In this document: in pieces, positions 29,253 to 39,412 of the stretch
Numbering within the stretch: position 1 is the stretch's first letter
Layout: every line of letters begins with the position of its first letter
Position numbers and translations under genes: made by a program
Assembly: GCA_903869265.1 (NCBI GenBank)
Contig: CAIPYE010000004.1
Location: 162,685-226,684 of the forward strand
Direction of reading: 5' to 3'
Length of the DNA: 64,000 nucleotides
DNA from: an uncultured delta proteobacterium
GTDB lineage: Bacteria > Desulfobacterota > Desulfobulbia > Desulfobulbales > Desulfurivibrionaceae
The notes under the pieces: generated by a model
Seen by the model: only the letters and a program-made list of their open reading frames with translations
Told to the model about the DNA's origin: nothing
Database searches by the model: none

Positions 29253-30020
29253 TCAGGACACGGCCATTGTGTTGCCATCCTGCCATTTCAAAGAGGCAAA
29301 GGTGTTATACCCTTGCGAAAGGTTTTCCACCAGAATGGAAAACCAGGCGATGGCCGGATGGTTTTCAAGTTTGCGGCCAAGGGCCGTGGTAATGCTTTCC
29401 ACGGAAAGGGTGTATTCCATGCAGTCTGTGGCCGTGGGCCAGCAGAGGTCGTGGGAAGTCACCTCTTCCACCAGTTGGATGATGTCCTCGATCCAGATGA
29501 AATTCTTGAACCGCAACCGGATGGTGGCCCTGCCCCAATGGCCGAGGGAGAGGGGCAAGCCTTGGCCGATCTGGGACGGAAGTGGCGGGGAGATGGGCAC
29601 CTGAATTTCCAGAGTGAGGTCGTCGGTTTTGTCCAGGGAGCCGTGCATGGTGCAGCGGTATTCGTTCATGCCCACTGACTGGGTTTGCGCGGAGGATTTC
29701 TGTAAAAAATAGGGAAAGGTGATTTCCATGTGGGCCGCTTCTGCCTGGAGCCGAATCTTCATCTCTTCAAGGATGTGATGAAAGCTTTCCAGGTTTATCT
29801 CGCCGTGGAACCGGTTGAGAATCTCCACGAACCGGCTCATGTGGGTACCCTTGAACTGGTGAGGGAGATTGACGTACATATTGACCGTGGCCACGGTCTT
29901 CTGGGTCTTCCTGGCCTTGTCCTTCACCGTGATAGGGTAGGAGATGTTTTTTACGCCGACCTTCTTGATGTTGATCTGGCGGTAATCACGCTGGCCTTGG
30001 ATATCTTTCATGTCGCTCAT
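29253..30020 (-). CDS. folE2: GTP cyclohydrolase FolE2 (type IB)
   Basis: 255 residues. The family pattern VGVKNISYPITV...ATVNMYVNLPHQFKGTHMSRFVEILN near the N terminus and the central block around residues 100-130 identify FolE2/MptA, which opens GTP for folate or related pteridine synthesis and can use metals other than zinc. It lies between the response regulator and glyS on the minus strand. No folate gene is adjacent. The call rests on N-terminal and central blocks; the C-terminal Cys motifs are less clear. Confidence 0.9.
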   Translation of the reverse strand: MSDMKDIQGQRDYRQINIKKVGVKNISYPITVKDKARKTQKTVATVNMYVNLPHQFKGTHMSRFVEILNRFHGEINLESFHHILEEMKIRLQAEAAHMEITFPYFLQKSSAQTQSVGMNEYRCTMHGSLDKTDDLTLEIQVPISPPLPSQIGQGLPLSLGHWGRATIRLRFKNFIWIEDIIQLVEEVTSHDLCWPTATDCMEYTLSVESITTALGRKLENHPAIAWFSILVENLSQGYNTFASLKWQDGNTMAVS

Positions 30021-30130
30021 TGGGCAGGGGGTCCGGCGGGTGTTACGGTGCTGATTGGGAAAAGACCGAGCCGCAACAGTAAGGTCGTTGCATAATAGCG
30101 GCTCAGAGTAGGGTCTTCCGTTTTCGGCTT

Positions 30131-30481
30131 TCAGGCAAGATGTTTTTTCACTGCAGCCTTGAGTTCGTCCAGGTTGGATGATTTGACGATATACTCATCG
30201 GAAGCCCAGGTGGCCAGATCCTGTTTGAACTCCTGGTAGGCAGAGCTCAGGATCACCGGCAACGAGGGATTCATTTCCTTGATCTGGCGCAGGGCGTCGA
30301 TTCCGTTGATGCCGGGCATATTGATATCGAGGATGACGAGATCCGGCACAATGATCTTTAGCTGTGCCAAGGCTTCTTCGCCGGAGAGAGCCGAGTGGAC
30401 CTCATAGCCCTCGTCTTCCAGCTCTTCGCGGTAGAGGAGGTGGATGCTGTCTTCGTCGTCAACAAGCAGTATTTTTTTCAT
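30131..30481 (-). CDS. Single-domain response regulator
   Basis: 116 residues, one receiver domain: DDED at 8-11, phospho-Asp in LVILDINMPGINGIDALRQI, Ser in LSSAYQEF and Lys in IVKSS. It has no output domain. It lies between galT and folE2 on the minus strand with no kinase nearby, so its partner is unknown. Confidence 0.9.
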   Translation of the reverse strand: MKKILLVDDEDSIHLLYREELEDEGYEVHSALSGEEALAQLKIIVPDLVILDINMPGINGIDALRQIKEMNPSLPVILSSAYQEFKQDLATWASDEYIVKSSNLDELKAAVKKHLA

Positions 30482-30539
30482 TGATCCCCTCCCTGTTGTC
30501 TTGCAAGGGCTGTGAGGGTTGCGGTCCTTAAGCCTTCGT

Positions 30540-31541
30540 TCAAATTATCGCTTCTTTTAAGAATTGGGCTGCTTCTTCCGGCGGGATGGGGTTGATGTAA
30601 AAACCCGATCCCCACTCAAACCCGGCAATCATCGTTAGTTTGGGCATGATCTCAAAATGCCAGTGGTAATGCTCAAGGGGCTGCGAGCGCAACGGCGCGC
30701 CATGGAGTACAAAATTGTAGGGGACATTGGGGATGCAGGTGTTCAGGCGGCGCATGCACTCGGAGAAAATCGCGGTGAGCGCCTTGAAATGATCGTCATC
30801 CATGGCAAGGTATGAAGAAGCATGGCGCTTGGGCAGAACCCACATCTCAAAAGGCGAACGAGGCGCATAGGGGACAATGGCGATGAACAAATCGTTTTGG
30901 GCCACTACCCGTTGGTCCTGGTTCATTTCCTGCCGGATAATGTCGCAAAAGATGCAGCGTTCCTTGTATTTGTAGTAGGAAAGACTCCCTTCGATTTCGG
31001 AGCTGATCATGCGCGGCAGAATGGGCAGGGCAATGAGTTGGGAGTGGGAGTGTTCCAGCGAGGCTCCGGCCGCAGCGCCGAAATTTTTAAAAACCATGAC
31101 GTAACGGAAGCGCGGATCCTGAGCCAAATCGAGCAGCCGATCCCGGTAGGCCAGAAAAACCTTGAGCATGCGTTCCGGCGGCAGGCTGGTGAAGGTTTCG
31201 TTGTGGTCCGGGGTTTCGATGATGACCTCATGGGCCCCGATGCCGTTCATCCGATCATAGAGACCATCGCCTTCTTTGTTGAGATTGCCTTCGATGATGA
31301 GGGCGGGGTACTTGTTGGGCACGACCCGCAGATCCCAACCAGGCCTGTTGCTCTGGTGGCCATCGGCGCTACTGTAGCTTAAGACCTCCGGAGGCGTTGT
31401 GTTCTCGTTGCCTGGGCACAGAGGGCAGAAACCCCCTCTGACCTCGCTTTTTTCAACAATGAAATCAGTGGGTCGCTTTCCCCGTTCGGTGGAGATGATG
31501 ATCCAGCGGCCAATGATCGGGTCTTTGCGGAGTTCAGGCAT
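30540..31541 (-). CDS. galT: Galactose-1-phosphate uridylyltransferase
   Basis: 333 residues of the HIT superfamily. Start motif LRKDPIIGRWIIISTERGKRP, zinc Cys pair FCPLCPGNE, the nucleotide-binding EHSHSQLIALP and the second half with HYHWHFEIMPKLT. It swaps UMP between UDP-glucose and galactose-1-phosphate. In Desulfobacterota it is often a housekeeping sugar nucleotide enzyme. It follows dksA on the same strand with a 9-base gap, so it is co-transcribed. Confidence 0.94.
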   Translation of the reverse strand: MPELRKDPIIGRWIIISTERGKRPTDFIVEKSEVRGGFCPLCPGNENTTPPEVLSYSSADGHQSNRPGWDLRVVPNKYPALIIEGNLNKEGDGLYDRMNGIGAHEVIIETPDHNETFTSLPPERMLKVFLAYRDRLLDLAQDPRFRYVMVFKNFGAAAGASLEHSHSQLIALPILPRMISSEIEGSLSYYKYKERCIFCDIIRQEMNQDQRVVAQNDLFIAIVPYAPRSPFEMWVLPKRHASSYLAMDDDHFKALTAIFSECMRRLNTCIPNVPYNFVLHGAPLRSQPLEHYHWHFEIMPKLTMIAGFEWGSGFYINPIPPEEAAQFLKEAII

Positions 31542-31550
31542 CGCGGTCTC

Positions 31551-31916
31551 TTATAAACCTTTTTGCGCTCTTTCCTGGTTTTCCTGGAGGGTCTTGCATT
31601 CGATGCATTGGGTTGTCACCGGACGCGCCTCAAGACGCTTGGCCGAGATTTCATCGCCGCATTCATCGCAAATGCCATAGGTGCCTTCATCGATACGTTC
31701 GATGGCTTCCCTGATCTTGGCAAGCAGTTTGCGTTCGCGGTCACGGATGCGGAGTTCGAAACTCCGGTCGGATTCGGCGCTGGCCCGGTCTGTGGGATCG
31801 GGATAGTTTTCCGTGCTGTCGGTCATCTCGTGGATGGTTTTTTCAGCCTCTTGCAAAAGATCCTTGCTCATGGTCTCCAGCTTCTGGCGAAAATACTCAA
31901 GTTGTTCTCTTTTCAC
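31551..31916 (-). CDS. dksA: DksA/TraR family zinc-finger regulator
   Basis: 121 residues from a GTG start at 31916, chosen because AAGGGAG lies just ahead; the frame is open to 31946 only via a TTG. A coiled-coil N-terminal half (LEYFRQKLETMSKDLLQEAEKTIHE) is followed by a C4 zinc finger (GICDECGDEI...CIECK). DksA binds the RNA polymerase secondary channel and works with ppGpp. The acidic tip between the coils (DPTDRASAESD) is conserved. It lies between moaC and galT. Confidence 0.93.
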   Translation of the reverse strand: MKREQLEYFRQKLETMSKDLLQEAEKTIHEMTDSTENYPDPTDRASAESDRSFELRIRDRERKLLAKIREAIERIDEGTYGICDECGDEISAKRLEARPVTTQCIECKTLQENQERAQKGL

Positions 31917-31953
31917 GGTCTTACTCCCTTGGCATATCTTGGACAAGCGTTCG

Positions 31954-32454
31954 TTATCCGTTGCGTTGATAGCTTCCGCTTTTGCCCCCGATTTTCCTTT
32001 CCAGTCTGATGTTATTAATGATCATGCCTTTGTCCACAGCCTTACACATATCATAAATGGTCAGAGCGGCAACCGAGACGGCGGTGAGCGCTTCCATCTC
32101 GACTCCGGTCCTGCCGGTTATTCCCACGGTGGCGGTAATTTCTATGGTGTGTGTCGCCTCGTTGAGGTCAAAGTCTATAGTCACCTTGTTGATGGCCAAC
32201 GGGTGGGCCAGGGGAATCAGGGCATCGACTTTTTTGGCGGCCATGATCCCGGCGAGCCGGGCGACTCCGAGCACATCTCCTTTGGCGATATTTCCCTCCC
32301 GCACCAACTGAAACGCTCGCGCCGAAAGGGAAATGGAGCCGGAAGCCGTTGCCTCGCGCACGGTTTCATTTTTGCCGCCCACATCCACCATGCGGGCATT
32401 CCCGGCTTCGTCAAAGTGGGTAAGTTGGCTTGTCGTCACGGGCTGATCGCTCAT
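31954..32454 (-). CDS. moaC: Cyclic pyranopterin monophosphate synthase
   Basis: 166 residues from the ATG at 32454, behind AAGGGAAAG; the longer frame to 32481 overlaps dnaJ. Family blocks: [36 protein letters not shown] and [27 protein letters not shown]. It makes the first pterin intermediate of molybdenum cofactor. No other moa genes are nearby. Confidence 0.95.
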   Translation of the reverse strand: MSDQPVTTSQLTHFDEAGNARMVDVGGKNETVREATASGSISLSARAFQLVREGNIAKGDVLGVARLAGIMAAKKVDALIPLAHPLAINKVTIDFDLNEATHTIEITATVGITGRTGVEMEALTAVSVAALTIYDMCKAVDKGMIINNIRLERKIGGKSGSYQRNG

Positions 32455-32477
32455 TGTCGCTTTCCCTTGTGGAAGAA

Positions 32478-33596
32478 TCAAGGACTTTCGTCGGCGAATT
32501 TGTGAAGGATTTTTTTGAAAAAGCCTTCTTCTTCCTGGTGTGCGCCCCTTTCTTTTTGCAGGGTGTCAAATTCCGCGAGCAGTTCTTTTTCCCGCGCGGA
32601 CAATTTTTTCGGGATGACAACCTTGATCTCAACGATCATGTTTCCGGGGCTCCCGCCCCGGAGGGAGGGAACACCTTCGCCTTTCAGGGTGAAGATCTGT
32701 TCGGGCTGGGTGCCCGCCGGGATAACCAGTTTCTTGGAGCCATTGATGGTCGGCACCTCCACGGTGGCGCCCAACGCGGCCTGCACCATGGTCAGAGGGA
32801 AGAGGCAGTGAATCTGGTTGCCTTCCCGCAGGAAGAATTCATGGGGCTCCACGTGCATGATCACATACAAATCCCCTGGCTGACCTCCCTTGCGACCACC
32901 CTCGCCCTCGCCCCGCAAGCGCATGCGGGCGCCGGTGTCGATCCCGGCTGGAATCTTCAGTGACACCTTTTTTGTTTTTTTTGTCAGGCCCTCGCCCTGG
33001 CAATCGTTGCAGGGATCGGTGATGATTGTGCCTTCGCCGTGGCATTTGGGGCAGGTGGTTTGCACCCGAAAAAAGCCCTGAGCATGCACCACTTGGCCGT
33101 GCCCTTTGCAAGTGGTGCAGGTCGATGCCTTGTGTCCTGGGCGTAACCCGGTTCCGTCGCAGGTCCAGCAGGTTTCCCGCTTGGTGATCTCGATCTCTTT
33201 TTCTGCGCCATGCATCGCATCCATGAAACTGATGCCCAGATCGTAGCGCAGATCGTTTCCCGGGATTGGTCCCTGGCGCCGCTGTCCGGAACGGCCTCCG
33301 AACATGTCGCCGAAGATGTCGCCGAAGCTCGAGAAGATGTCCTCGAAGTTTCCCGGCCCGCTGTAGCCGCTGTCTTTCAGGCCAGCGACCCCGTAGCGGT
33401 CGTATATCTTGCGTTTTTCCAGGTCGCCGAGAACTTCGTAGGCCTCGGCGGCTGATTTGAATTTATCTTCAGCCTGCTTGTCGCCCGGATTTTTGTCCGG
33501 ATGGTATTTCATGGCCAGCTTGCGGTACGCTTTTTTTATCTCTTCCGCAGGCGCATCCGGGGAGACCCCGAGTGTTTTGTAAAAATCGTTTTCCAT
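32478..33596 (-). CDS. dnaJ: Chaperone protein DnaJ
   Basis: 372 residues: J domain with the HPD motif ([12 protein letters not shown]), a glycine/phenylalanine stretch (about 70-115), four CxxCxGxG zinc repeats ([32 protein letters not shown]) and the C-terminal substrate-binding domain. It is a co-chaperone of DnaK. The gene follows rpoZ after 3 bases. No dnaK is in the window. Confidence 0.96.
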   Translation of the reverse strand: MENDFYKTLGVSPDAPAEEIKKAYRKLAMKYHPDKNPGDKQAEDKFKSAAEAYEVLGDLEKRKIYDRYGVAGLKDSGYSGPGNFEDIFSSFGDIFGDMFGGRSGQRRQGPIPGNDLRYDLGISFMDAMHGAEKEIEITKRETCWTCDGTGLRPGHKASTCTTCKGHGQVVHAQGFFRVQTTCPKCHGEGTIITDPCNDCQGEGLTKKTKKVSLKIPAGIDTGARMRLRGEGEGGRKGGQPGDLYVIMHVEPHEFFLREGNQIHCLFPLTMVQAALGATVEVPTINGSKKLVIPAGTQPEQIFTLKGEGVPSLRGGSPGNMIVEIKVVIPKKLSAREKELLAEFDTLQKERGAHQEEEGFFKKILHKFADESP

Positions 33597-33599
33597 CGG

Positions 33600-33875
33600 T
33601 TACAGGGATGCCGGTTCTGTTTGCTCGTCACCCTTCAGTGCGGTTGGGACGGGAATATCCTCTTTGCTGGGGGTGAAATCTTTGATGGTGGAAAAACTCA
33701 CCTGTCCGGAGGCAATTTCGCGCAAGGTGGCGACAATCTCCTTGTTTTTGCACTTTACCAGAAAAGGAGCGTTCTTGCGGTGCTGCTTGACCCGTTCAAC
33801 GGCAAGATGGATAAGGGAAAAACGATTCTCATTGCCTATCTGGCTCAGGCAGTCTTCGACGGTGATACGTGCCAT
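33600..33875 (-). CDS. rpoZ: RNA polymerase omega subunit
   Basis: 91 residues. MARITVEDCLSQIGNENRFSLIHLAVERVKQHRKNA is the omega signature, followed by KCKNKEIVATLREIASGQVSF. It helps assemble the polymerase and forms a ppGpp site. It is the first gene of the minus-strand run rpoZ-dnaJ-moaC-dksA-galT and starts behind AGGAG. Confidence 0.94.
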   Translation of the reverse strand: MARITVEDCLSQIGNENRFSLIHLAVERVKQHRKNAPFLVKCKNKEIVATLREIASGQVSFSTIKDFTPSKEDIPVPTALKGDEQTEPASL

Positions 33876-34086
33876 AATACAACTCCTCCTGTGGGAAATC
33901 TCCCGGTGGGTATCGCGGTAGTATAAACTTCAAAAGTATAATCTATCCCGGTTTTTTGGCAATCATTTTTTCTGTCGACCGCCATTCCGCTAAGAAATTG
34001 GCAGAGTTATGGCGGGTATTTACCCGATGAATATGGGTAATCTTTGAAGGTTGTGCAGGAAAGCGCAGGGGAGAATCTTGGTGTGG

Positions 34087-34102
34087 TGGCATGGAAAATG
34101 CT
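34087..34102 (+). promoter_or_regulatory. Candidate sigma-54 promoter of the FlgO-like lipoprotein operon
   Basis: TGGCATGGAAAATGCT: GG-N10-GC spacing is exact, with TGGCAT at -24 and ATGCT at -12. It lies 195 bases upstream of the first gene. The leader between has repeated GAAAAAAATTCCC blocks but no recognised riboswitch. The rest of the 33876-34297 gap shows no gene. Confidence 0.65.
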
Positions 34103-34297
34103 TATAACCAAGGCGAGATTGAAAAAAAGGTGGGCGGGACAGGTGGGCCAGAAAAAAATTCCCCGTTGGGATGTGGCTTCCCGCTTTGCCTTGGGGATAA
34201 ACGGGAAAAAAATTCCCATACCGGGGTGCATGCAAGGCTGTCATTTTATTGACCGGAAGGCTTTGTTTCGTGGTGCGAGAGCACGGAGGGAGAGGAA

Positions 34298-34537
34298 ATG
34301 CAGAAAATCCTGGCAGGGTTGTTGCTCATCGGTTGCTGTGGCTGTTCCGGAGGAATACACAGTAATCTGGTCGAGGTTGACATGCGGCTTGCCTCGCCAA
34401 TGTTCGGGGAGGGGCAACGGGTGCCCGTGGTCTATCCCGGTAGAGGTGGCGTTTCGGATGATCCCATGGTTCAGGCCTTTGGCCCTTCCTGGCGGAGCAT
34501 GGAAAAAGACTATCCTGCCTACAATTTTAATCCCTGA
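34298..34537 (+). CDS. Small lipoprotein
   Basis: 79 residues with a signal peptide and a lipobox at LLIGCC, so the mature protein is about 65 residues anchored by a lipidated Cys. The mature part (GGIHSNLVEVDMRLASPMFGEG...) is not a family I recognise. It leads an operon of three further envelope proteins, two FlgO-like, and starts behind GGGAGAGG. It may be a small partner of the FlgO-type proteins. Confidence 0.75.
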   Translation: MQKILAGLLLIGCCGCSGGIHSNLVEVDMRLASPMFGEGQRVPVVYPGRGGVSDDPMVQAFGPSWRSMEKDYPAYNFNP

Positions 34538-34549
34538 CAGGGGGTGGAA

Positions 34550-35425
34550 ATGATGATCAGACAACTGCTTGCGATTTCTCTGGCTCTGGGATGCGCCGTA
34601 ACCCCTGTGTCGGCCGATGACGGTCAACTTACTGACACCACCGCAAATGGGGGGATGCTTCAGGAGCGACAGCGGCCCACACCGGCCTATCGTCCGTATT
34701 TCTATAATTATCCCCATGCGATCCCGCCTGATTATGTGTTCCGCACTGCTCGGGTTTTCTCGCCGCAGAATATGTCCCAATCCTTTTTGCCTGGCTTTGG
34801 CTCCGGCCAGACAGGCAGCTCGGCGGCCGGCAGTGAGGGCCAGGGCGCTGCCCTGCAGGCCAAGATCAATCAACTGGGAAAGGCACTCATTGCCAATGCC
34901 AGCGAAGTGGTGGCCGATGAATATGTGGTGGCGGTGAGCACCTTTGTCAGTCTTGATAATCTGTACGCCACCTCTTCTTTTGGCCGGTATCTGGGCGAGC
35001 AGCTGCTCTCCACCATGCAACAGGCAGGGTTGGAAGTGATTGAGGTGCGGAAAACTCCGGGCATGATGGTGAGCCCGTACCATGGCGAGTATGCCTTATC
35101 CCGGAGCATGGATGAGATCGGCCTTGTGCAGCAAGCCCAGGCTGTGGTGGTGGGAACTTATTCCGTCGCCGGGCAGGAAATTTTGGTGAATGCCCGGTTG
35201 TTGCGCAATGTGGACAACAGGGTTCTTTCCTCCGCCACTCTAGTTTTTCCCATTGACGGGATGACTGCCAACCTGTTGGCCAATGAAAGCATGCCCGCGT
35301 CCATCCGCACCTCGCAGGTCGCGATCCGGCAGTTTCAGGAAGAGGGTCAGGCAGCGCCTGAGCCTCCGGCAAAGAAGCCGACAAAGGCAGATGCCAAGCG
35401 TTCAACAAAGAAAGGTGGCTCATGA
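34550..35425 (+). CDS. FlgO-like outer-membrane protein
   Basis: 291 residues from the ATG at 34550 behind AGGGGG. A signal peptide (cleavage near VSA|DD), a proline-rich segment to about 105, then a FlgO-type domain (VVADEYVVAVSTFVSLDNLYATSSFGRYLGEQLLSTMQQAGLEV...) to about 245 and a Lys-rich tail. FlgO of Vibrio is an outer-membrane protein needed for stable flagellar attachment. The next gene repeats the same domain. Its stop overlaps the next start (ATGA). Confidence 0.8.
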   Translation: MMIRQLLAISLALGCAVTPVSADDGQLTDTTANGGMLQERQRPTPAYRPYFYNYPHAIPPDYVFRTARVFSPQNMSQSFLPGFGSGQTGSSAAGSEGQGAALQAKINQLGKALIANASEVVADEYVVAVSTFVSLDNLYATSSFGRYLGEQLLSTMQQAGLEVIEVRKTPGMMVSPYHGEYALSRSMDEIGLVQQAQAVVVGTYSVAGQEILVNARLLRNVDNRVLSSATLVFPIDGMTANLLANESMPASIRTSQVAIRQFQEEGQAAPEPPAKKPTKADAKRSTKKGGS

Positions 35426-36021
35426 AAAAAACAAACACAATGGCTCGCTTCGGGCTGGCGTTGTTTCTGAACTGTGTTCTGCTCCTGACCGGATGTGCGC
35501 CCCAAACAAACACCGGCGGCACCGCCTCTGTGGTCACCCCGGACTTTTTCGGGGTGGGAGAGGAATTGGCCCTGCAGTTGACTTCCGGTATGCGCGGCGC
35601 CGGGGGCGGCCAACGGTTGATCCTGACCACGGTGGTTGATCTCGACAACCTCTACACCACCACCCGTTTTGGTCGGACCCTGACCGAGGCTCTGTCCACC
35701 AGCCTGTTTCGTCACGGTTTTGGCGTGGTGGAGATCCGCAAGTCTGCTGAACTGCTTATCCGGGACAACCGGGGCGAGCTGATGCTCACCAGAGACGCCA
35801 AGCTTTTGGCCAAACAGCAACAGGCTGCGGCCATCCTCACCGGCACCTATTCGCTGACGCCAACCACGGTAATTCTCAATCTCAAGCTGCTCGACGCCGG
35901 ATCCCAACAGGTGCTTTCCGTGGCAGGGCTTGAGTTGCAGCGCAGCCGCAGTATCAATTATCTTCTTGCGGCAGGAGACGGCGCTTTGGGCGATGCGCTA
36001 CTTTCCGGTCGCGAGCGATAG
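35422..36021 (+). CDS. FlgO-like lipoprotein
   Basis: 199 residues with a lipobox at LLTGC. The FlgO-type domain (about 35-190) parallels that of the preceding gene: TTVVDLDNLYTTTRFGRTLTEALSTSLFRHGFGVVEIRKS against STFVSLDNLYATSSFGRYLGEQLL. The two are probably tandem paralogues that form a complex at the outer membrane. Start overlaps the upstream stop. Confidence 0.8.
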   Translation: MKKTNTMARFGLALFLNCVLLLTGCAPQTNTGGTASVVTPDFFGVGEELALQLTSGMRGAGGGQRLILTTVVDLDNLYTTTRFGRTLTEALSTSLFRHGFGVVEIRKSAELLIRDNRGELMLTRDAKLLAKQQQAAAILTGTYSLTPTTVILNLKLLDAGSQQVLSVAGLELQRSRSINYLLAAGDGALGDALLSGRER

Positions 36022-36030
36022 GAGGGCAGT

Positions 36031-36663
36031 ATGCAAAAAGGAATCGTGGTTGTGCTGCTGGGATTTCTCCTTTCCGGGTGTGCCTCGAGCCAAAGAAATT
36101 GGGCCAACCAGCCGGTGGAGGTCAAAAAGAACTCGCCGGTGGTCTTTATTTATCCGGAGATGGATACCTATCGGGAGGCGACCGTGGGCGTTCTCCCCTT
36201 TCAAATACCCCGCAACATGACGCGAGAACAGGGGGAGGGGGTTGCCATGCTCTTTAAGGATGTTCTCCTGGGGAAGCAGGCTTTTCCCAAGGTGCTCCAT
36301 CTTGAGGAGCCTTACCGGGATATTCAGGAAGCCTTGGCCCTTGGCCGCAAGGCAAAGGTCGATCTGGTCTTGGCGGGCAAGGTCAACTACGCCCTGGAAG
36401 GGAGTCAGTTCGGCGGAGGGCGGGTTGAGGTGTCCACCCGTCTGCTCAATGTGCATACCGGAAATACCGTCTGGTATATCGAGCAATCCATGGATCAGCC
36501 CATGGCTTATCCAAAAGGCAGCACGTTCGACCTTTTTCTCGCAGCCTTCAACCCCCCCGAGATCAAGCCGTCCCAAGCAGGGCCGGTGGTGCCGAACATG
36601 TTGGCGCGAATTGCCTTTGACATGGCCGATGTCATGGCCGGGGCCAGGTCGGTGAGCCGGTAG
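36031..36663 (+). CDS. Lipoprotein of the FlgO-like operon
   Basis: 210 residues with a lipobox at LLSGC. The mature part (VGVLPFQIPRNMTREQGEGVAMLFKDVLLGKQAFPKV...) has the curli-assembly/LpoB-type pattern seen in several outer-membrane lipoproteins (a GKVNYALEGSQFGGGRVEVSTRLLNVHTG block). The exact family is not certain. It ends the operon, followed by a terminator. Confidence 0.75.
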   Translation: MQKGIVVVLLGFLLSGCASSQRNWANQPVEVKKNSPVVFIYPEMDTYREATVGVLPFQIPRNMTREQGEGVAMLFKDVLLGKQAFPKVLHLEEPYRDIQEALALGRKAKVDLVLAGKVNYALEGSQFGGGRVEVSTRLLNVHTGNTVWYIEQSMDQPMAYPKGSTFDLFLAAFNPPEIKPSQAGPVVPNMLARIAFDMADVMAGARSVSR

Positions 36664-36693
36664 CGGTCAGAATTGTGATAAAAGGCAGGAAGG

Positions 36694-36730
36694 AGAACCC
36701 CGTTTGGCGTTAGCTGAGCGGGGTTCTTTT
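36694..36730 (+). terminator. Rho-independent terminator of the FlgO-like operon
   Basis: AGAACCCCG and its complement CGGGGTTCT close a nine-pair stem with a 16-base loop, followed by TTTT. The stem overlaps the end of the convergent nucleosidase gene. Confidence 0.75.
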
Positions 36731-37486
36731 GTCGAGGCAGGCGGTTTCCATGACCTTGAGACCCATCTGCAGGTGTTCTTGAGTGTAGGTGAGAAATATC
36801 TCCTCGGCGCTGTCCTTGCTCTTGATCCCGCCCTTTTTAAGGGGCAGGTCGGAGACCAGCATCATGGCACCGGTGGGCACATTGAGGGCATAGCCCACCG
36901 CGAACAGGGTGGCGATTTCCATATCGATGGCCATGATCCGGTGTTTGCGGATGTATTGGATGAATTCTGTGTCAAACTCCCACATCCGGTAATCGGTGGT
37001 CATCAGGATGCCTGACTTTGGCACCATCTTCAGTTCGCTGGTGATGACCTGCTCGCAGATGCGGTTGACGTGGATCGAAGGCAGGGCCGGAACATCCTTG
37101 GGCAGATAGTGCGGGCTGGTACCTTCGTCCCGGATGCTGGCAGTGGGAACGATGATGTCGCCGATCTCCAGCACATCATCGATACCGCCGCACATGCCGA
37201 GCATGAGCACGCATTTTATCTCATCGAGAAAGGAGAGGCAGTGCATGACAATGCCTGCCGAGGGGGAGCCGACCCCGTGGTTGATGATGCTTAAGTCCCG
37301 TTTGCGGTCATGGACCACGCTCCAGTGTCCGCGTTGGACCGGGTTGCCGGTGATGCGGGCGAAGTCATCGATGTAGCGGTGGAAATTGCAGAGCAGGATG
37401 TGGGAGCCGAAGTCCTTGACGCTGGAGCCGGTGTAGCGCTCCAGGGTATGCCGGGCGTAACTGTCTGGGCGCAGCTCTGTGCTCAT
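36710..37486 (-). CDS. AMP nucleosidase-like phosphorylase-family protein
   Basis: 258 residues of the nucleoside phosphorylase fold: IINHGVGSPSAGIVMHCLSFLDEIKCVLMLGMCGGI near 70-100 and IMAIDMEIATLFAVGYALNVPTGAMMLVSDLPL near 190-220, where a Met-Glu pair binds ribose and an Asp protonates the base. It matches the short AMP nucleosidase group, not the long E. coli Amn (484). It probably cleaves AMP to adenine and ribose 5-phosphate, and its neighbour purA makes adenylosuccinate. Start behind AGAAGG. Confidence 0.85.
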   Translation of the reverse strand: MSTELRPDSYARHTLERYTGSSVKDFGSHILLCNFHRYIDDFARITGNPVQRGHWSVVHDRKRDLSIINHGVGSPSAGIVMHCLSFLDEIKCVLMLGMCGGIDDVLEIGDIIVPTASIRDEGTSPHYLPKDVPALPSIHVNRICEQVITSELKMVPKSGILMTTDYRMWEFDTEFIQYIRKHRIMAIDMEIATLFAVGYALNVPTGAMMLVSDLPLKKGGIKSKDSAEEIFLTYTQEHLQMGLKVMETACLDKRTPLS

Positions 37487-37501
37487 GCGAATTCCTTCTG
37501 G

Positions 37502-38818
<1,317 letters not shown>

Positions 38819-38839
38819 TCATCCCCAAAAAAGGTTGTC

Positions 38840-38870
38840 AGTGAGCCACAGATGGGCTCATTCTTTTATT
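38840..38870. other. Hairpin in the purA upstream region
   Basis: A TGAGCC-ACAGATG-GGCTCA stem, followed on the plus strand by TTCTTTTATTTT. It could end plus-strand transcripts or form a hairpin in the purA leader. No other regulatory match was found in this gap. Confidence 0.4.
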
Positions 38871-39067
38871 TTACCATGCACAGCAACAGGCACCATAGCC
38901 AAAGGGAAATAAAAAGTCAATCAGTGATGCCCTGCTCATTATCCGGGAGGAGGCCTGTCTTGACACCCTCGGGCAAATGCCGTAGATTGCCTCCTGATGT
39001 GATGGGCGTGAGGCGCTGATGATTTTTGCGGCAGACTGGTTTTTGCGGGTACATTGAGGCAATTGTT

Positions 39068-39412
39068 ATGTTTGGTATCGGGCTTCCTGAGTTGATCCTG
39101 ATTCTGGGTATTGCGCTTATAGTCGTAGGCCCGGATAAGCTTCCGGAAATGGCGAAGTCCATTGCCAAGGTTATGCTGGACCTGAAAAAAACCGCGTCAG
39201 CCCTCAAAGAGAGCCTGAATGAGGAGATGAAGGATGAGCCTGGGCAGGATCCTTGGGAGCAGAAGCTGGGGGATGCCTATCCCAATCTGCCTTCCACCTC
39301 GGTTCCTGAACAGGCCGTTGCCGCGGAGATTGATGCCGTGACGCCTCCCGTGTCCACCCCAGATGTGAAACCTGCCGAAATCGAGGCCAAGCAAGAGAAG
39401 TCGGCAGGATGA
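39068..39412 (+). CDS. tatB: Sec-independent translocase protein TatB
   Basis: 114 residues from the ATG at 39068 (MFGIGLPELILILGIALIVVGPDKLPEMA). One N-terminal membrane helix, an amphipathic helix (SIAKVMLDLKKTASALKESLNEE) and a variable tail. The FGIGxPE start and length point to TatB rather than TatA. It overlaps tatC by four bases. The longer frame to 39026 has no start signal. Confidence 0.92.
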   Translation: MFGIGLPELILILGIALIVVGPDKLPEMAKSIAKVMLDLKKTASALKESLNEEMKDEPGQDPWEQKLGDAYPNLPSTSVPEQAVAAEIDAVTPPVSTPDVKPAEIEAKQEKSAG

